64,000 nucleotides of DNA, taken from the NCBI RefSeq assembly GCF_016545825.1, contig NC_052614.1, forward strand, positions 27,739,669 through 27,803,668. The letters are read 5' to 3'. This DNA is from Eucalyptus grandis. Lineage: Eukaryota > Streptophyta > Magnoliopsida > Myrtales > Myrtaceae. Shown piece by piece: positions 11,363 to 22,900 of this stretch. The translations under genes were made by a program, and so were the position numbers. The notes below the pieces were generated by a model. The model had not been told where the DNA came from. It worked only from the letters and a program-made list of their open reading frames with translations, and did no database searches. Position 1 is the first letter of the stretch. Each line of letters begins with the position of its first letter.

Positions 11363-12104
11363 ACCATGAACAAACTAGATATGAACACGGGGAATTCATT
11401 TCAAGAATTGACTAGAGGAAGGGAGACAGAGAGCTAATCAGCCCTCCAAGAAACCGATTGTTTTGTTGGTCTAGACGACTGGAGGCGGGAGTGCATATCC
11501 TGGCGAGGCAATCCAGCATTGGACAAGCATCCTTTGGATATGGTTTAGGCGGACATGCTACACTCACACCAGGAAAAACTCAATAATATATGGAGCCATA
11601 AACCCAAGTATGCCCTAATTTGAAGTTCATTTTACCAAAGTAAGGTCAAAGCACTAAAAAACAAAAAATCTGCCATCTTCAATTAAAATTTTGACTACTG
11701 TAAGCATCAAGAATACCTCGACACTTAAAATCAGGAGATGCCTGCACTCATTTTCAAGAGTATTCAAAATCAAGAAATTGCACGATGGAAAAACGAAAGA
11801 TCAAGAGATGGATGAAGGTGAGAACCCAATGGAGGTGGCGGTCCATTGTAATAACTCATCATGAGAATTTTTTATAAGCCCAAGACCTTGCCTTCTCTTT
11901 TGCTTGTAGAAGACCTGCAAAACCAGATCTGGGTACAATGGAATGAAGAGAGAGATCAGCTCGTTTCTTCCCTTACCTTTTTAGCATTTTTGAAATTCAT
12001 GAAGAAGTCTACTAGTTAGAAGAGAGTGGAGGGGAAAGAGAGGAAAGAGTGATGAAACCGCATTGAAATAAAAAGGGGAAATACTCACTAGTAATATGTG
12101 CTGC
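11363..12104 (+). repeat. Segmental duplication arm A, part 3
   Basis: Colinear with 58853-59570: shared runs include AAGAATTGACTAGAGGAAGG, CCCTAATTTGAAGTTC, ACGAAAGATCA and CAAGACCTTGCCTTCTCT. It carries exons 1 and 2 of CYSTM relic A on the minus strand. It ends where a LINE is inserted; arm B continues at that point into an (ATT)n array. Confidence 0.85.
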
Positions 12105-12204
12105 TGATTTATTCAAGAGTATTCACCCTTAGCAAACAAGAAGTTCTAAAGCAAAAACCTAGAAGTTTATGGCTTAAGGAGGGAGACAACAATAGCAGGA
12201 TTTT
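12105..12204 (+). mobile_element. LINE no. 2, 5' fragment before nested insertion
   Basis: Reads LWLKEGDNNSRIF, the conserved L1-type spacer just before the reverse transcriptase (family WLKEGDxNTKFF). The protein text resumes at 16691 with FFASMMRRSAQNRITQL, the natural continuation. So this fragment and 16691-19092 are one LINE, cut by LINE no. 1. Confidence 0.75.
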
Positions 12205-13599
12205 TGGCTGGTCCTGTGTCCTACCTTTTGTTCTTGGGCGTGGAAGAAATTGCTTGATCTTCGTGGAATTTTTCAACAATACTTCCGCTGGTGCATTGGT
12301 AATGGACTTTCGGCTTCATTTTGGTTTGATCCTTGGCACCCAAAGGGCCCTCTTTACCAGTTATTATTATTTTTTTTTTATGATCTCGAGATTTATCGGT
12401 CTGGTATACTGCATTTGGCTTCGGTTAAGACAAGTCTCTCCTCTAATGTAGCTACTATCTTGGCTGATTGGGGAGAACCTCTCCTAGTACTCAACCAAGA
12501 GGTTGACTGCATCCTCTGGCTTGGGCACCCCTTTGATTACTTCTCTACTTCCTCTACCTAGAACTTAATTCGCCCTAGAGGACCTTCAGTGCCTTGGTTC
12601 TCTTTTGTCAGGAATCCCGCATTGCTTCCTCGCTACCAGACTCTCCTATGGCTGATCACACGTAATCAGTTACCAACTCAGGTAACGCTTCTCTCTTGTG
12701 ACATCCCGATTTTTCCGATTCTATTTTCAATAAATTGAGACAGGCATTTCGTTGGCACGCATATAGTTCTTTTCCTTGAGTTGGCCACTCATGTGGGAAC
12801 TAGTCTATCGGTGAAGTCGTTAAGAGTTTCTAATGCATCGACTCGAGAATTTGACCAGAAGCGATCTTTCGACCGAGCTAATCTGCAAGGGTCATTACGG
12901 CACAATTAAAAATCAATTAGAGATCGGAGATAGGTTGACTCGACAGAGGCATGTGATCAGGTGTGGGTGATTCCACCAGATCACACAATTCTTGTCTATA
13001 GGCACTAGACCGACTTTTCTATCGATTAGGTACCCTGTGTTCGTATTTGAAACCTTGAGATTACCCCGACAACCGAAAGTCGCCAATGTTTCAAAGATGT
13101 ACATTGTGGCTTGAGATGATCAACTATAGGTCAAATGCATAAAAAGTTCTAAAGGCTACCCGGTAGGTTGGGTTGCGCTAGTATCGTGCCAAAGTGAAAT
13201 TAACCGTGGAATCGAGATCGAATTTAGAAATTAAAAGTCTGGGTGTGTCACAAGTCATTTTAGGAACATTGACTAATCTCCGGAAGATTTTTCATGCAAG
13301 TCGAGTTTTTCAGCAATTAAATCAGAGAATGGCTATTTTGGCTTGAGAAATTAGTAGGCCCGCCTTTGGTCTTGCTTTTGGGACTTAAGTTGGTTCTATA
13401 GACAAGTGAAGATGTGAATTGAAGTGTGGTGACATCGGATTAATTTTATGGACTTCAATTTGATTCAATTGGAAGAGAATTGATGAGAATTGAAGAAATT
13501 GGATGTACAAGAATTGGACCCCATTGGAATAAGGTTGTGGGAGTTTTGAGTGAGTGGAGTATGACATCATCCATGAGGTCATTGTGGGATTAAAGAAAA

Positions 13600-14310
13600 A
13601 GGAAAAGAAAAGGGAATGGTCCCATCTCTCTCTCTCTCCTCCTTCTCTCTCCTTCCTCTCTCCCTTCCGTTGGTTTCTCCTCCATCTTCTTTGTGCGGAA
13701 GACCAAAAAATTTGCAGAGGAAGAAGCCGAAGCAGTCCCTCGCCGTCCGCCTCCTTCGCCGCTCATCGCTCGCCGCCGGTGCCATCGTTGTCACTGCCGT
13801 TCGCGCGCGTAGCCGCATGTCCGCTCACCGTCGCCCTCTCTCCTCCATCTCGGGTTCTTGCTCGAAGACCCATCAGATCTGAGCTTGTCGAAGAAGCTGC
13901 AGCCATGGCCGTCACTCGTCGCCCGTTTTGCGGAGCTCGCCGTCGCTGCACGTCCGCCCGCGCTCGCCCGCGCTTGGCCGACGCCCAGCCGTCTCCGTGG
14001 GCCTCTGCTCGTGCGTCTCGGGGCTGTTCGGCCAGCTCAGCCGCGATCCGCCACCTCCGCCACCGTGAGTCCCGCCGGAGCTGTCGCCTCGCCCGCCAAG
14101 CTGCAGCCGCCGCTTCTCTGCCGTTCCTCCGCCCATTCCGGCGCCGGATCCGCCTCCTCTAGCCCCAAATCAGTGACTGGAAAAATGGGTATGGCAGCCC
14201 ATGTTTGGCCCGTTTTGGCCGGCTTCCCGAGCCCGGATGCTCGGCCCACCTTGAGGAAAGTCGATCCTCACGTCGCCCTCGTCGTTTTGGTCCGCTCGGC
14301 TCGCTAATCC
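13600..14310. other. GC-rich block within the solo LTR
   Basis: A sharp GC-rich stretch of repeated GCCG/TCGCC motifs, starting with a (TC)n pyrimidine tract at 13625-13670. Long frames occur here on both strands simply because stops are rare. No domain was recognised, and the position inside a bounded LTR argues against a host gene. It may be the LTR's own regulatory or 5' leader region. Confidence 0.65.
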
Positions 14311-14966
14311 AGTGAGTTTAGCTCACTAAACCTCGCTTAGAGGGTTAATTATGCTTTAGGTGTGTTTAGCTTAAGTTAATTAAGCTTAGGTGGTTAGTTG
14401 AGTTTATTTAATTGTGAATTAGATTAAGAGGTTGGATTAGCTTAAAGTATGTTTGGTTAAGGTTAAATTGATGTTTATATTAGTATAATGGTGATTTGAC
14501 ATAAATGAATTACTTTTGGGATTAAATAAATATTTCGAAATTGTTTAATAATTTAATAATATTTTATTATTCGAAATGATTAAAATATTATTATTTAATT
14601 ATTTTCGGAATAAATTTAATTATTTATTAAATTCCGAAAATTTTGTCGAGACCCTAAATTCTCGAATTTCGTGCCGCTCATTTGTTGTGTAGTCGAGATT
14701 TTGAAATTGACGATTGGATAGTATAAATTGAGTGTGGATCGTGAAAGACATGGATATTATTATTTAATTAATATTTCTGAATAAATTTAATTATTTAATA
14801 AATTCTGAAAATTAGTTTGGAACCTTATTCTCTCAGAATTTCGTGCTGATCGCTGCTGTGTATTTATAATTTGAATTTGATGATTGATTGTGGCAAATGG
14901 AGTGTGATTGTGATAAATAGGGATTTTTTTTATAAAATCCTAAGTGTAGAAATTGATGGGAGATTG

Positions 14967-15365
14967 GCCGTGATGTACCACCTAGGAAAGGTCGTGCCCA
15001 GTGAGGCCGTGATTAACCACCTATTAGAGGTCGTGCCCAGTGAGGCCGTGATGGACCACCTATGAGAGGTCGTGCCTAATAGGACCGTGATGAACCACCT
15101 ATGAGAGGTCGTGCTCAGTGAGGCCGTGATGAACCACCTATGAGAGGTCGTGCCTAGTGAGGCCGTGATGTACCACCTAGGAGAGGTCGTGCCCAGTGAG
15201 GCCGTGATTAACCACCTATTAGAGGTCGTGCCCAGTGAGCCCGTGATATACCACCTATGAGAGGTCGTGCCCAGTGAGGCCGTGATTAACCACCTATTAG
15301 AGGTCGTGCCCAGTGAGGCCGTGATGGACCACCTAATTAAAGGTCGTGCCGAGTGGGGCCATGAT
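14967..15365. repeat. 39-bp tandem array, about 10 units
   Basis: The core GTCGTGCCCAGTGAGGCCGT recurs at 14991, 15030, 15069, 15108 and 15147 and on to about 15342, always 39 bp apart, with variable text such as GATKNACCACCTATKAGAG. Because 39 is divisible by three, open frames with a 13-residue period run through it, on the minus strand from about 15523 to 14930. It lies inside the solo LTR. Confidence 0.93.
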
Positions 15366-16690
15366 TGCCACTGTTTGTTAAACCTTCCTATAGGGCCGGG
15401 ATTGAGAGCAATGATTGATTTGCTAGAATGACATGTAATCGGCCGAGTCGATTGATCGCTGAGACGATCCAAGTGGTTGAATTGTTTGATAATGTGATTG
15501 TGCCATGGTTGTTTGGTTATCATAATTGTACGTGGTTGATTTATATAAATTGTGCTAACCTGCAGATGAAGGTTGAGGCGAGGTAAGTCCTCTGTGTGAT
15601 GTGGCTAGGCCACCCGGGGCATATTTTCTTTCTAATAGGGGTTTAGGGGGTTGAACTTGCTGAGACATTGTCTCATCCCGGTTGTGGGATTAAAATTTCA
15701 GGTCCCTGGTGGACGGAGCGGCCAGATAGCTTTGGTTGGCCTTGAGGAGTTGCAGAGGTGAAGTCATAAGGATTGGAGAGAGTGTCCGACTTGTAGGTCG
15801 TAGGACAGTTCATTTTTAAGAGCCGGTCTTTTGTAGACTTTTGGCTGTGGGCCTTCGTCTGTAACTCTGTTGGTTTGTTTAAGTGATTGGTTGTGAAATT
15901 ATTTCCTGCTTTTCTATCCCAAGTTAAATGTTGTCAGGGGATTTGTTTCGCTTCCGCATGCGTAATAAAATGAATGGGTCGGCGATGTATCCTGGGATGT
16001 CGCATATTTGATCGACCGCAATGGGATGTGCGCGCGCTCGAGGTTCGGGGCATGACATCTCTTATGGCGTATCTCTTCTGCAATGTGTGCATTCTGCTCT
16101 TGTAGGCCTAATTCGACCAATCACCTGTTTTATGGATGTCGAATTACCGGCAATCTTGCGCGGTATTGGGCGGCCAAGCGTAATCTACCTTGGCAAAACA
16201 AAATTTGGGCTAAGAATTTAGCTTGGGTTACCAAGCATATTGGTGATAATAGTTTCCACCAATCCATGTCTTGCTTTTCCTTTGGAGCTTTATGCTATCT
16301 TATTTAGAATGAGCGGAATGCGATCTTCTTTCGCAACCACTCCCTCTTCCTTCTGGCGTTGAAGATGTACCTTCATAAGGTGATTAAGGATAAAGCTTTT
16401 TCTTTCAAGCACGTTTCTAAAACTCCGAGGAATGGAAGATTGCAGCAAAGTTGGGGATTGCCTTTGACAATCTTTGATTGATTGTTCGTTCTTTCTTTTT
16501 CTTGTTGCTGTTTTTCTTTCCTTTTGGCTTTTGGTGCGTTTCTTGTGGTTCCATGGCACCCCTACACTCTTTTGACTTCCTTGTCTTTTGAGTGTTTGTT
16601 CTTGTTGGTGCCAGGCCTCCTTATTTGTACATTCTTTTGGTAAAATCTATATATTACTTACATTTACCCCAAAAAAAAAAAAAAAAACAA

Positions 16691-19091
16691 CATGATTTTC
16701 TTTGCCTCCATGATGCGTAGAAGTGCTCAAAATAGAATTACTCAGCTCTCACTTGATGATGGAACTATTATCACAAATGAGGAAGCTCTTAGGGATACAA
16801 TTATCTCCTATTACCATCACATACTTGACAACTCCAGATGCACTCATATCCCTTATGAGCGGTATGCCTCCTTATTCCCTGAAGATGTAAGTGACCTCAT
16901 GGCTTCACCAGGCTTTCAAGGAGTTGAGATCCTTAGAGTTCTCAAAGGCATCAACGACTTCAAAGATCCAGGTCCAAATAGATATAACGGTTTATTCTAC
17001 AAGAAAGCATGGCCCATCATAGGGCATGATGGATGCTAGAAACTATAAATTCTACTTTGATATCCCTTGTGGACTTCTTCTCCTATTATGGACTTCTTCT
17101 CCTCAAGAAGGATGCTAGAAACTATAAATTCTACTTTGATATCCCTTGTGCCAAAGTTCCTGAATGCATCCCGCATGGTGGATTTCAGACTCATCTCATG
17201 CTGCAATGTTTCATATAAAATCATATCGAAGTTACTTGTAGAAAGAGTCCACTGTTTTCTTCCTTTGATTGCTAGCCTCAACCCAACTGTTTTCATCTCG
17301 AGTTGATAGATCTTGGAGAATATTTTGCTTTCCCAAGAACTCCTTCGCAACTACCATAAGGGTGACAAAGGTAAGCATGTAGCAAGAAAAATTGACCTCA
17401 TGAAAGTTTTTGACATGGTGAAATGGGAGGCAGTACTTGGGGTTCTAAGAGCTATCAATTCAACCCAACACTTAATTGATATGATATCTTAATGCATAAC
17501 TATACTGAGGTTCTTGAAAAACCTCAATGACGAACATGTGGCTAATTTGCTGGTACCAATGGACTACAATAAGGCGACCCACTCTCTCCTTATTTGTTTG
17601 TTATGGAGATTCTTAACATACTTATCATTGAGAAAGTGGTTGTATCTTCTTTCAAGTATCATTAACGTTGCAGAAAAAAACAAAAAACACTCACTTATGT
17701 TTTGCCGATGATTTGTTTCTTTTTACTCATGGAGATGCCGGTTCTGTTACTTGCCTTGATGAAGCACCATATGATTTTGCAAGTCTCACTAGACTACATT
17801 TTAACCCAGATAAATGCCAAATCTTTTTCTCTGTAGGTAGAAAAGGGTATTATATTGGATCACGTGCCTTTCCCCTCAGGTACCCTTCCCATTAGATACC
17901 TTGGTATGTTTCTTGTCACTAGACAACTCGCGCACACAAATTAGAAGAGGACTGATAAAATTTTCTTGAAAAAAAAAATAGAGAGAAGGCTAGGGCATGC
18001 AAAATATCAGTTATGACGACTGTCTACAATTGGCCAAATCGATACTTATTTCCATCTATACTTATTGGATGCAAATGTTTCTACTTCCAAAGCAAATCAT
18101 ATACCAAGTGGAGAAGAAGATTAGACAATTCTTATGGGCTGGAAATATGGAAGGCAACCGATCGCATAAAGTTGCTTGGGAAATTGTTTACTTGCAAAAA
18201 AGAGAGGGAGGACTCGATCTAAATCTATGGAGCAAAGTTTTACTGGCTTGTATGCTCTAGAGCCTCAAAAATTGTCCATCATCTTCCTTATGGAGTAAGT
18301 GGGTTCCTAGTACCAATTGTAGAGGCATTTCGATTATATAGCTTGAAGTCAAGGGTAGTATGACATGGAGTTGGCGTGGTTTTTTAAAATTGAGACTGAT
18401 TTTAGCTTCAGTCATTTCTAGGCAAAGATATTGTTGCAAAGAGTTACACAATGAACTCAGTAGTGTGGGACCGGGTATGGGATGGTGTCAACCGATATGG
18501 ATAGGAGGGGTCAGCAAACACAATTTTATCAAGTAGCTAGTTTGTAGAAATAGACTACCAATAGCGAAGATCATATCATGTTGGATGCCTATAGTGGCAA
18601 TCCATTGGAATTTCTATTTGGTTAGTCTAGAAAATTGAGATAATTTATTCTTTCAATGCACGTGGACTAGAAGCATATGGCGTATTATCATCACACAATA
18701 TGGAATCCATCGTTCCTTAGGAGAATGAAAGGATGAACTCCAATGGATGATCAAGGCTACCAAAGGCAAAGACTTGGTGATGAGACTTCTCAAAGTAACT
18801 TTTTCAACAAGCACATACTGCATTTGGTTGGAATGGAACTATAAACGTTTCCAAAACAAGTCAAATGATGTCCTCCTCATCGTGGCTTAAATTCGTAAAT
18901 TTGTCAGAATTACAAAAAATTTAGACATTCTCAGACAAATGTAATTTTGGCTACTATATGAAGACTCCCTTACTCCATTTTTCACATTTTTAGTTATCTA
19001 TATAATGCTAGAGAATGTCCCTAAGATCCTATACGTCATCTTATAGATGATACTTATATATCAAACCAAATATATATGTGTATGTGCACGT

Positions 19092-19092
<1 letters not shown>
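16691..19092 (+). pseudogene. LINE no. 2 reverse transcriptase to 3' end, degenerate
   Basis: An L1-type second ORF in broken frames. In order: MMRRSAQNRITQLSLDDGT, LKGINDFKDPGPNRYNG (family NxxKxPGPDGxN), KVFDMVKWEAVL, the polymerase motif FADDLFLF at about 17701, LHFNPDKCQIF, IRYLG and KKIRQFLWAG. From about 18600 come zf-RVT remains (FFQCTWTRSIW). Stops and frameshifts throughout make it inactive. A 41-bp direct duplication interrupts it at 17031-17150. The element appears to end close to the (TAA)n array at 19093. Confidence 0.85.
17031..17150. repeat. 41-bp direct duplication inside LINE no. 2
   Basis: The 41-bp stretch starting GGATGCTAGAAACTATAAAT occurs at 17031-17071 and 17110-17150, 79 bp apart. 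The spacer itself contains TGGACTTCTTCTCCT twice. This looks like replication slippage in the dead element. Confidence 0.92.

Positions 19093-19174
<82 letters not shown>
19093..19174. repeat. (TAA)n microsatellite
   Basis: About 27 perfect units. It follows the 3' end of LINE no. 2, so it could have grown from that element's tail. Arm B has an (ATT)n array at a similar place (59572-59664), but in the opposite strand sense. Confidence 0.95.
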
Positions 19175-19182
19175 CGATTAGG

Positions 19183-19905
19183 TTTTTTTAATTTTTTTTT
19201 TTTTGTTTTGAATTGAACGAAAATAACTTGCTTGTGATGATTAGGTTAAAAGTGTGATCAGTAACCACACTTTGTACCGCAATTAGTGATTATTTGATAC
19301 GTATAAGATCTTTTATGTGGCAGCTTTATATGTAGTTCCATCAGACAATGATCCACTATCTATAGTGGTCTACTGAAAGGTGCTTTCTTCACAAAAATTA
19401 CCCATTGTTTTACCTCAAAATTCAAGTTATACACGGTACACTTTCTTTGTAACTTAGATAAAATTTGATTATATGACCAGATAAGACACAGTCCCAACGA
19501 ACTGTAGTTTGCGTCCATCACGAGATAGAGTTTTTGGATTACTGGAGTTAAGCTTTCGAAGTATTAGCGAGCTTCAACCTGAACTAGTTCAACCCAGCAA
19601 GATTAAGGTGAACTAGAGCAACCTATGTAGGTAGTTGACTCAAAAACTTAAGTCATTTGGCGCGTGAGGTCGATCCCTCTTCCACATTCAGGTGAGATCG
19701 AGGCATTGCCTCTTGTGGAATTCGAACTCGTTCCGACGGCCAAAGCAGCGCCCAACCACTTTGGCAACGTCCCGCCGGCTTTTCCTCTCAAAAGAATTTG
19801 AAAACAGATGCAGGCTGCAGTATATTGTTTGGATAAAATGTGGGAAAGAATCACGTAGTCAGGACACTAAGTTTCAGCTGTTGATGAAGCTTGCTTGACT
19901 TGCTT
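19183..19905 (+). repeat. Segmental duplication arm A, part 4
   Basis: 19480-19660 is colinear with 59900-60103 (GTAATTTGCATCCGTAACGAGATAG in arm B matches the run here near 19505). 19660-19905 is colinear with 62074-62220 (CCCTCTTCCACATTC, CAGCTGTTSATGAAGCTTGC). In arm B about 2 kb separate these two parts. No coding content. Confidence 0.8.
19655..19790 (-). repeat. Possible tRNA-derived SINE remnant
   Basis: On the minus strand GCCAAAGTGGTTGGGCGCT resembles a tRNA A box and, some 35 bp on, GAGTTCGAATTCC resembles a B box. The spacing fits an RNA polymerase III promoter. The arm B counterpart (62074-62145) has lost the central part. No cloverleaf could be folded by eye, so it is not called a tRNA. 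Confidence 0.4.
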
Positions 19906-22900
19906 CGTAAAATATAATCACGTAATCAGTACTCCAAGCTCTATGTACATGTAAGTTCACATTATGCATTGAAACTACAGGAGCGTGCTGTTTCTTGTAT
20001 GTGCGTTATTGCACATGTATATCATTATATGAGAATATAGATGTGGTTTATGCATTGCTAACTTGTCAAATTACAAATTGCGTCAGCTCATCTCGAAAGA
20101 TTTACCAAAGAAAATTAATTTGCATACATTACTTAGCTTTGGTTCAAAAAATTTTTGAACAAGAATCACTGAGGTTACACGCAATCATTTGAACACTTAC
20201 AAGTTAATAGGCTTTCATGATCATTATTGTCAGTATCCACAAATCGCAGCCCAGGCCGGCGGAGTCGGTTCTAGTCCATTGTTTCCTATTGGCGAATGCT
20301 AGAGGACAAAGCAAAAATCATCATCGCTTCCCACTTGCAATCACAATTATATTAGGTGATAATCTCGATACGTCGATATCATCGTCTGAAAGCACATAAT
20401 TATTATTATATTTTAAAATTATAGTTTTTAAGAAATCATTGTGCCCAACGCTATTCGCAGTCATGACTAATTCTATCCTTACAGTTTAAGAAAAGCTAAT
20501 TCACCAACTTCAAAATTTTGTCGATATTCATTCTTCCATGTGAGCTAAGGACTTACTTTCGCCCCCAAAAAGTTATATCAACAAATCTAGAGTTCACACT
20601 ACTCAGCGCTTGCATTACACATGCCTTTTCATATCGATCCAACGATATGCATTTGTATCTAACCCACACAGAAGAAGATGAGTCCAAGGTGAAAGGGCCT
20701 ACATGAGCTCAGAGGAACGAATCATGATGAATCATGATGAATGCAAGCCTAAAAAGGTGTCCCACGATTCAATCAGGAACCCTCGCGACCAACTCGAAAT
20801 CGAATATAAATCTAAGACAGCTGGTTATATTCCCAGGTACGTCCTTATTAGACAAAAGAAAAGATTATATTAGGCGAAAAGTTGTCTAAAGAATCCTGTC
20901 ATGCTATATTGTCTGAACATGCACAGCACGAACTCCCATAGTTTATCCTTTGACTTGTTGGCGATCCAAATGTGAACGCACATAATTTTCTCCTTATTCA
21001 ATTTCGAAACTTGGGAGGTGGGGACAAGGTCATGTGATGATGTTCTTTAATGGTGTGAACGCAAATGTTGTCAGTCATTTTGCTTTTCTTCAACGCAGAT
21101 GTCCCATGTTCTTTTCCTATTTATGCTTAATTCTCTCTCCTGTTTCCAAAAGCTCGGACCCTAACTTTTTTGTCTTGCTCAGACCTTTGCAGGCAAGAGA
21201 TCTCCCTTCATTTTTATTTCTAGTTTTTTTTTTTTTAAACATTCAGACGATGTTGAGACCACATTTCGCATGCGTCAGAGCGGTCTTGAGAGCACACTTC
21301 CCCCACACTGATAAAATCCATGGGAGATTTTACTCCTAAAATGCTCTCAACAAAACCTAACATCAGAAGGAGAATAACAATCTCACTTTTATCATTTTTT
21401 TCAAAAGTAGACATATCATGGATAAGTTAGTTTCCTGGCTGAATCATCGATACAGCTTTTGCTTACTTCACACCAATGTTTGCAAACCGTAACGGGGACC
21501 ATCCTAGATAGGCCACCAGCACACAGTTTTACTGGTCAAGGTGGTTTAACCGGAAAAACTGGACAGCCGGTGGAATGAGTGACATATAATATATTGCATT
21601 ATGCAGTCGCCAGTCACGCGAGACTTGATGGGCCATCAGCATGCAGTTCAATCGGTTCAATTGATTTAATCGGAGAGATTGACCAGTTAGTGAAATAAGT
21701 AATATATATCATAGTGCATTTTGTAGCCACGGGTCAAGGGTAGCTACATTGGTCAAGTTTTTGGCTTTTTACATATTATTTAAAGATAAAAGATGAGAAA
21801 TTGTGTGCACAGTTTGCTAAATATAGTTTAAATAAATCACATAGCCCAGTTGGTTGGAGTACATCTATCCTTCAAATTGTCAATGGATTGAATTGCCATT
21901 TTTGCAACCAAAATCTCTCTTTTACAACAAACGCTAAATAAGATCGAGACTGACTAAATACGAAATAGTCTGACCAGTTCTATCGATTTTGACCCCATCG
22001 GTACAGGGGCATGAACGGAACCAGAGGTCTAATTGGCCAAACCGGCCAGTCCAATCTGCTTCAAAAAAACATTGCTTGGGACCTCATCAAAAAGAATAAA
22101 AGTAAAGGAAGGAAACAAAAAAGCACTAAGCCCAAGACATTGGCGCCACTGCACTAAGGATAGGCTTGAGCGTGAGACTCCACATTGGAAGCCTATTCCC
22201 CTTGTCCCCGGAGTATGTTGAGATGGACGTACTAATTGTGTAGGAGAGTCTCAAAATTGTCTGGCGAAACGCAAATCACACTATTAATAGAAAAAAGAAT
22301 TGTAAAATTGTCCAATGGGATTACTTGTAGTCATCTTGATGGACAAAGAATAAGTCAAGCCGACATTTTCTTTTTAACAATATCAGTGATTACCATGTAT
22401 TACGTGGGAAGCAAGGATATAATTATGAGCTTCCGTCATCTGCTGCATAAACTAAATGACAATAAGAGTATAATTGTTAAAAGGTTTAGAGATCGAAAGT
22501 AAGACTTGACGTCTGACAAAATCCCATTGTGCATTCCAATTAGATGGCGCAAGAGGTCAGCAAAATGGCGTGCTCGATGTACATACCGGATTCTTTTATT
22601 AGCGTTAAGATTATATGACTATTCAGACTTTGCTATGGTCCTTGGTTCGTATTTTTTGTTGTCTTGAAAAGTTATTTACTCATTGAATAACAAAAATTGC
22701 TAATACTAACGCTTGTTGGAAAAAATTACAAAGATGTCGAGAAAATTACTTACCATCACAGATACTGTTTTTGTTTACCAACCTAAAATGTAATAAGACG
22801 TACTATTTTATATTTAATAAAGTGACGGGCCACCCAGTAGGCAATGGTGCGCAGGCATAAAATCTACTCTCTTCCTATTGGGATAAAAAAAAAAAAAAGA

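Larger units (their letters stand above)
4147..11859 (-). pseudogene. CYSTM-family gene relic, copy A, split by a copia element
   Basis: Three minus-strand pieces resemble plant CYSTM proteins, small tail-anchored proteins with a proline/tyrosine-rich head and a cysteine-rich C-terminal membrane segment. Exon 1 (11859-11826) starts with ATG and reads MSYYNGPPPPLG. Exon 2 (about 11578-11470) reads CPPKPYPKDA and then drifts out of frame relative to copy B. Exon 3 (4192-4147), after an AG acceptor, reads LATLCCCCLLDAYF and a stop, the expected CYSTM end. The copia element at 4344-11362 sits in the second intron. Copy B (58661-59340) has the same layout without the insertion. The out-of-frame exon 2 and the 7-kb insertion argue for a dead gene, although start, acceptor and stop survive here. 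Family assignment rests on the C-terminal motif and the proline-rich head. Confidence 0.6.
12697..16057 (+). mobile_element. 3.36-kb solo LTR, probably Ty3/gypsy
   Basis: The sequence begins TGTGACATCCCGATTTTTCC and ends GGGGCATGACA, with a perfect 5-bp target repeat TCTCT at 12692-12696 and 16058-16062. It has no primer site, no internal domain and no second copy, so it is best read as a solo LTR. Long LTRs with TGTGACATCCC termini are, from memory, frequent in Tekay/Del-type chromoviruses; lineage is inference. Inside are a GC-rich block (13600-14310) and a 39-bp tandem array (14967-15365). Confidence 0.82.
12205..16690 (+). mobile_element. LINE no. 1, 5'-truncated, split by a solo LTR
   Basis: Only the C-terminal part of an L1-type second ORF is present: KKLLDLRGIFQQ, IGNGLSASFWFDPWHP (the signature before the zf-RVT domain), and, after the LTR at 12697-16057, the zinc-binding segment CAFCSCRPNSTNHLFYGCRI. 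The two halves join in frame across the TCTCT target site. The 3' end is a run of about 17 A near 16671-16687. The poly(A) tail and 5' truncation are typical of target-primed insertion. The target is LINE no. 2; ACAACA followed by a GATTTT-like run occurs on both sides as a worn target repeat. Confidence 0.8.

Noticed and set aside
13554..14307. Long frames on both strands in GC-rich sequence
   Set aside because: They lie inside a bounded solo LTR with an exact target repeat. Open frames on both strands reflect GC content, and no domain is visible.
14930..15523. 197-codon minus-strand frame with a 13-residue repeat
   Set aside because: It is produced by the 39-bp tandem array, whose period is divisible by three; there is no signal peptide, domain or gene context.
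19655..19790. Genuine tRNA gene
   Set aside because: Box-like motifs are present, but no cloverleaf or acceptor stem pairing could be made by eye.
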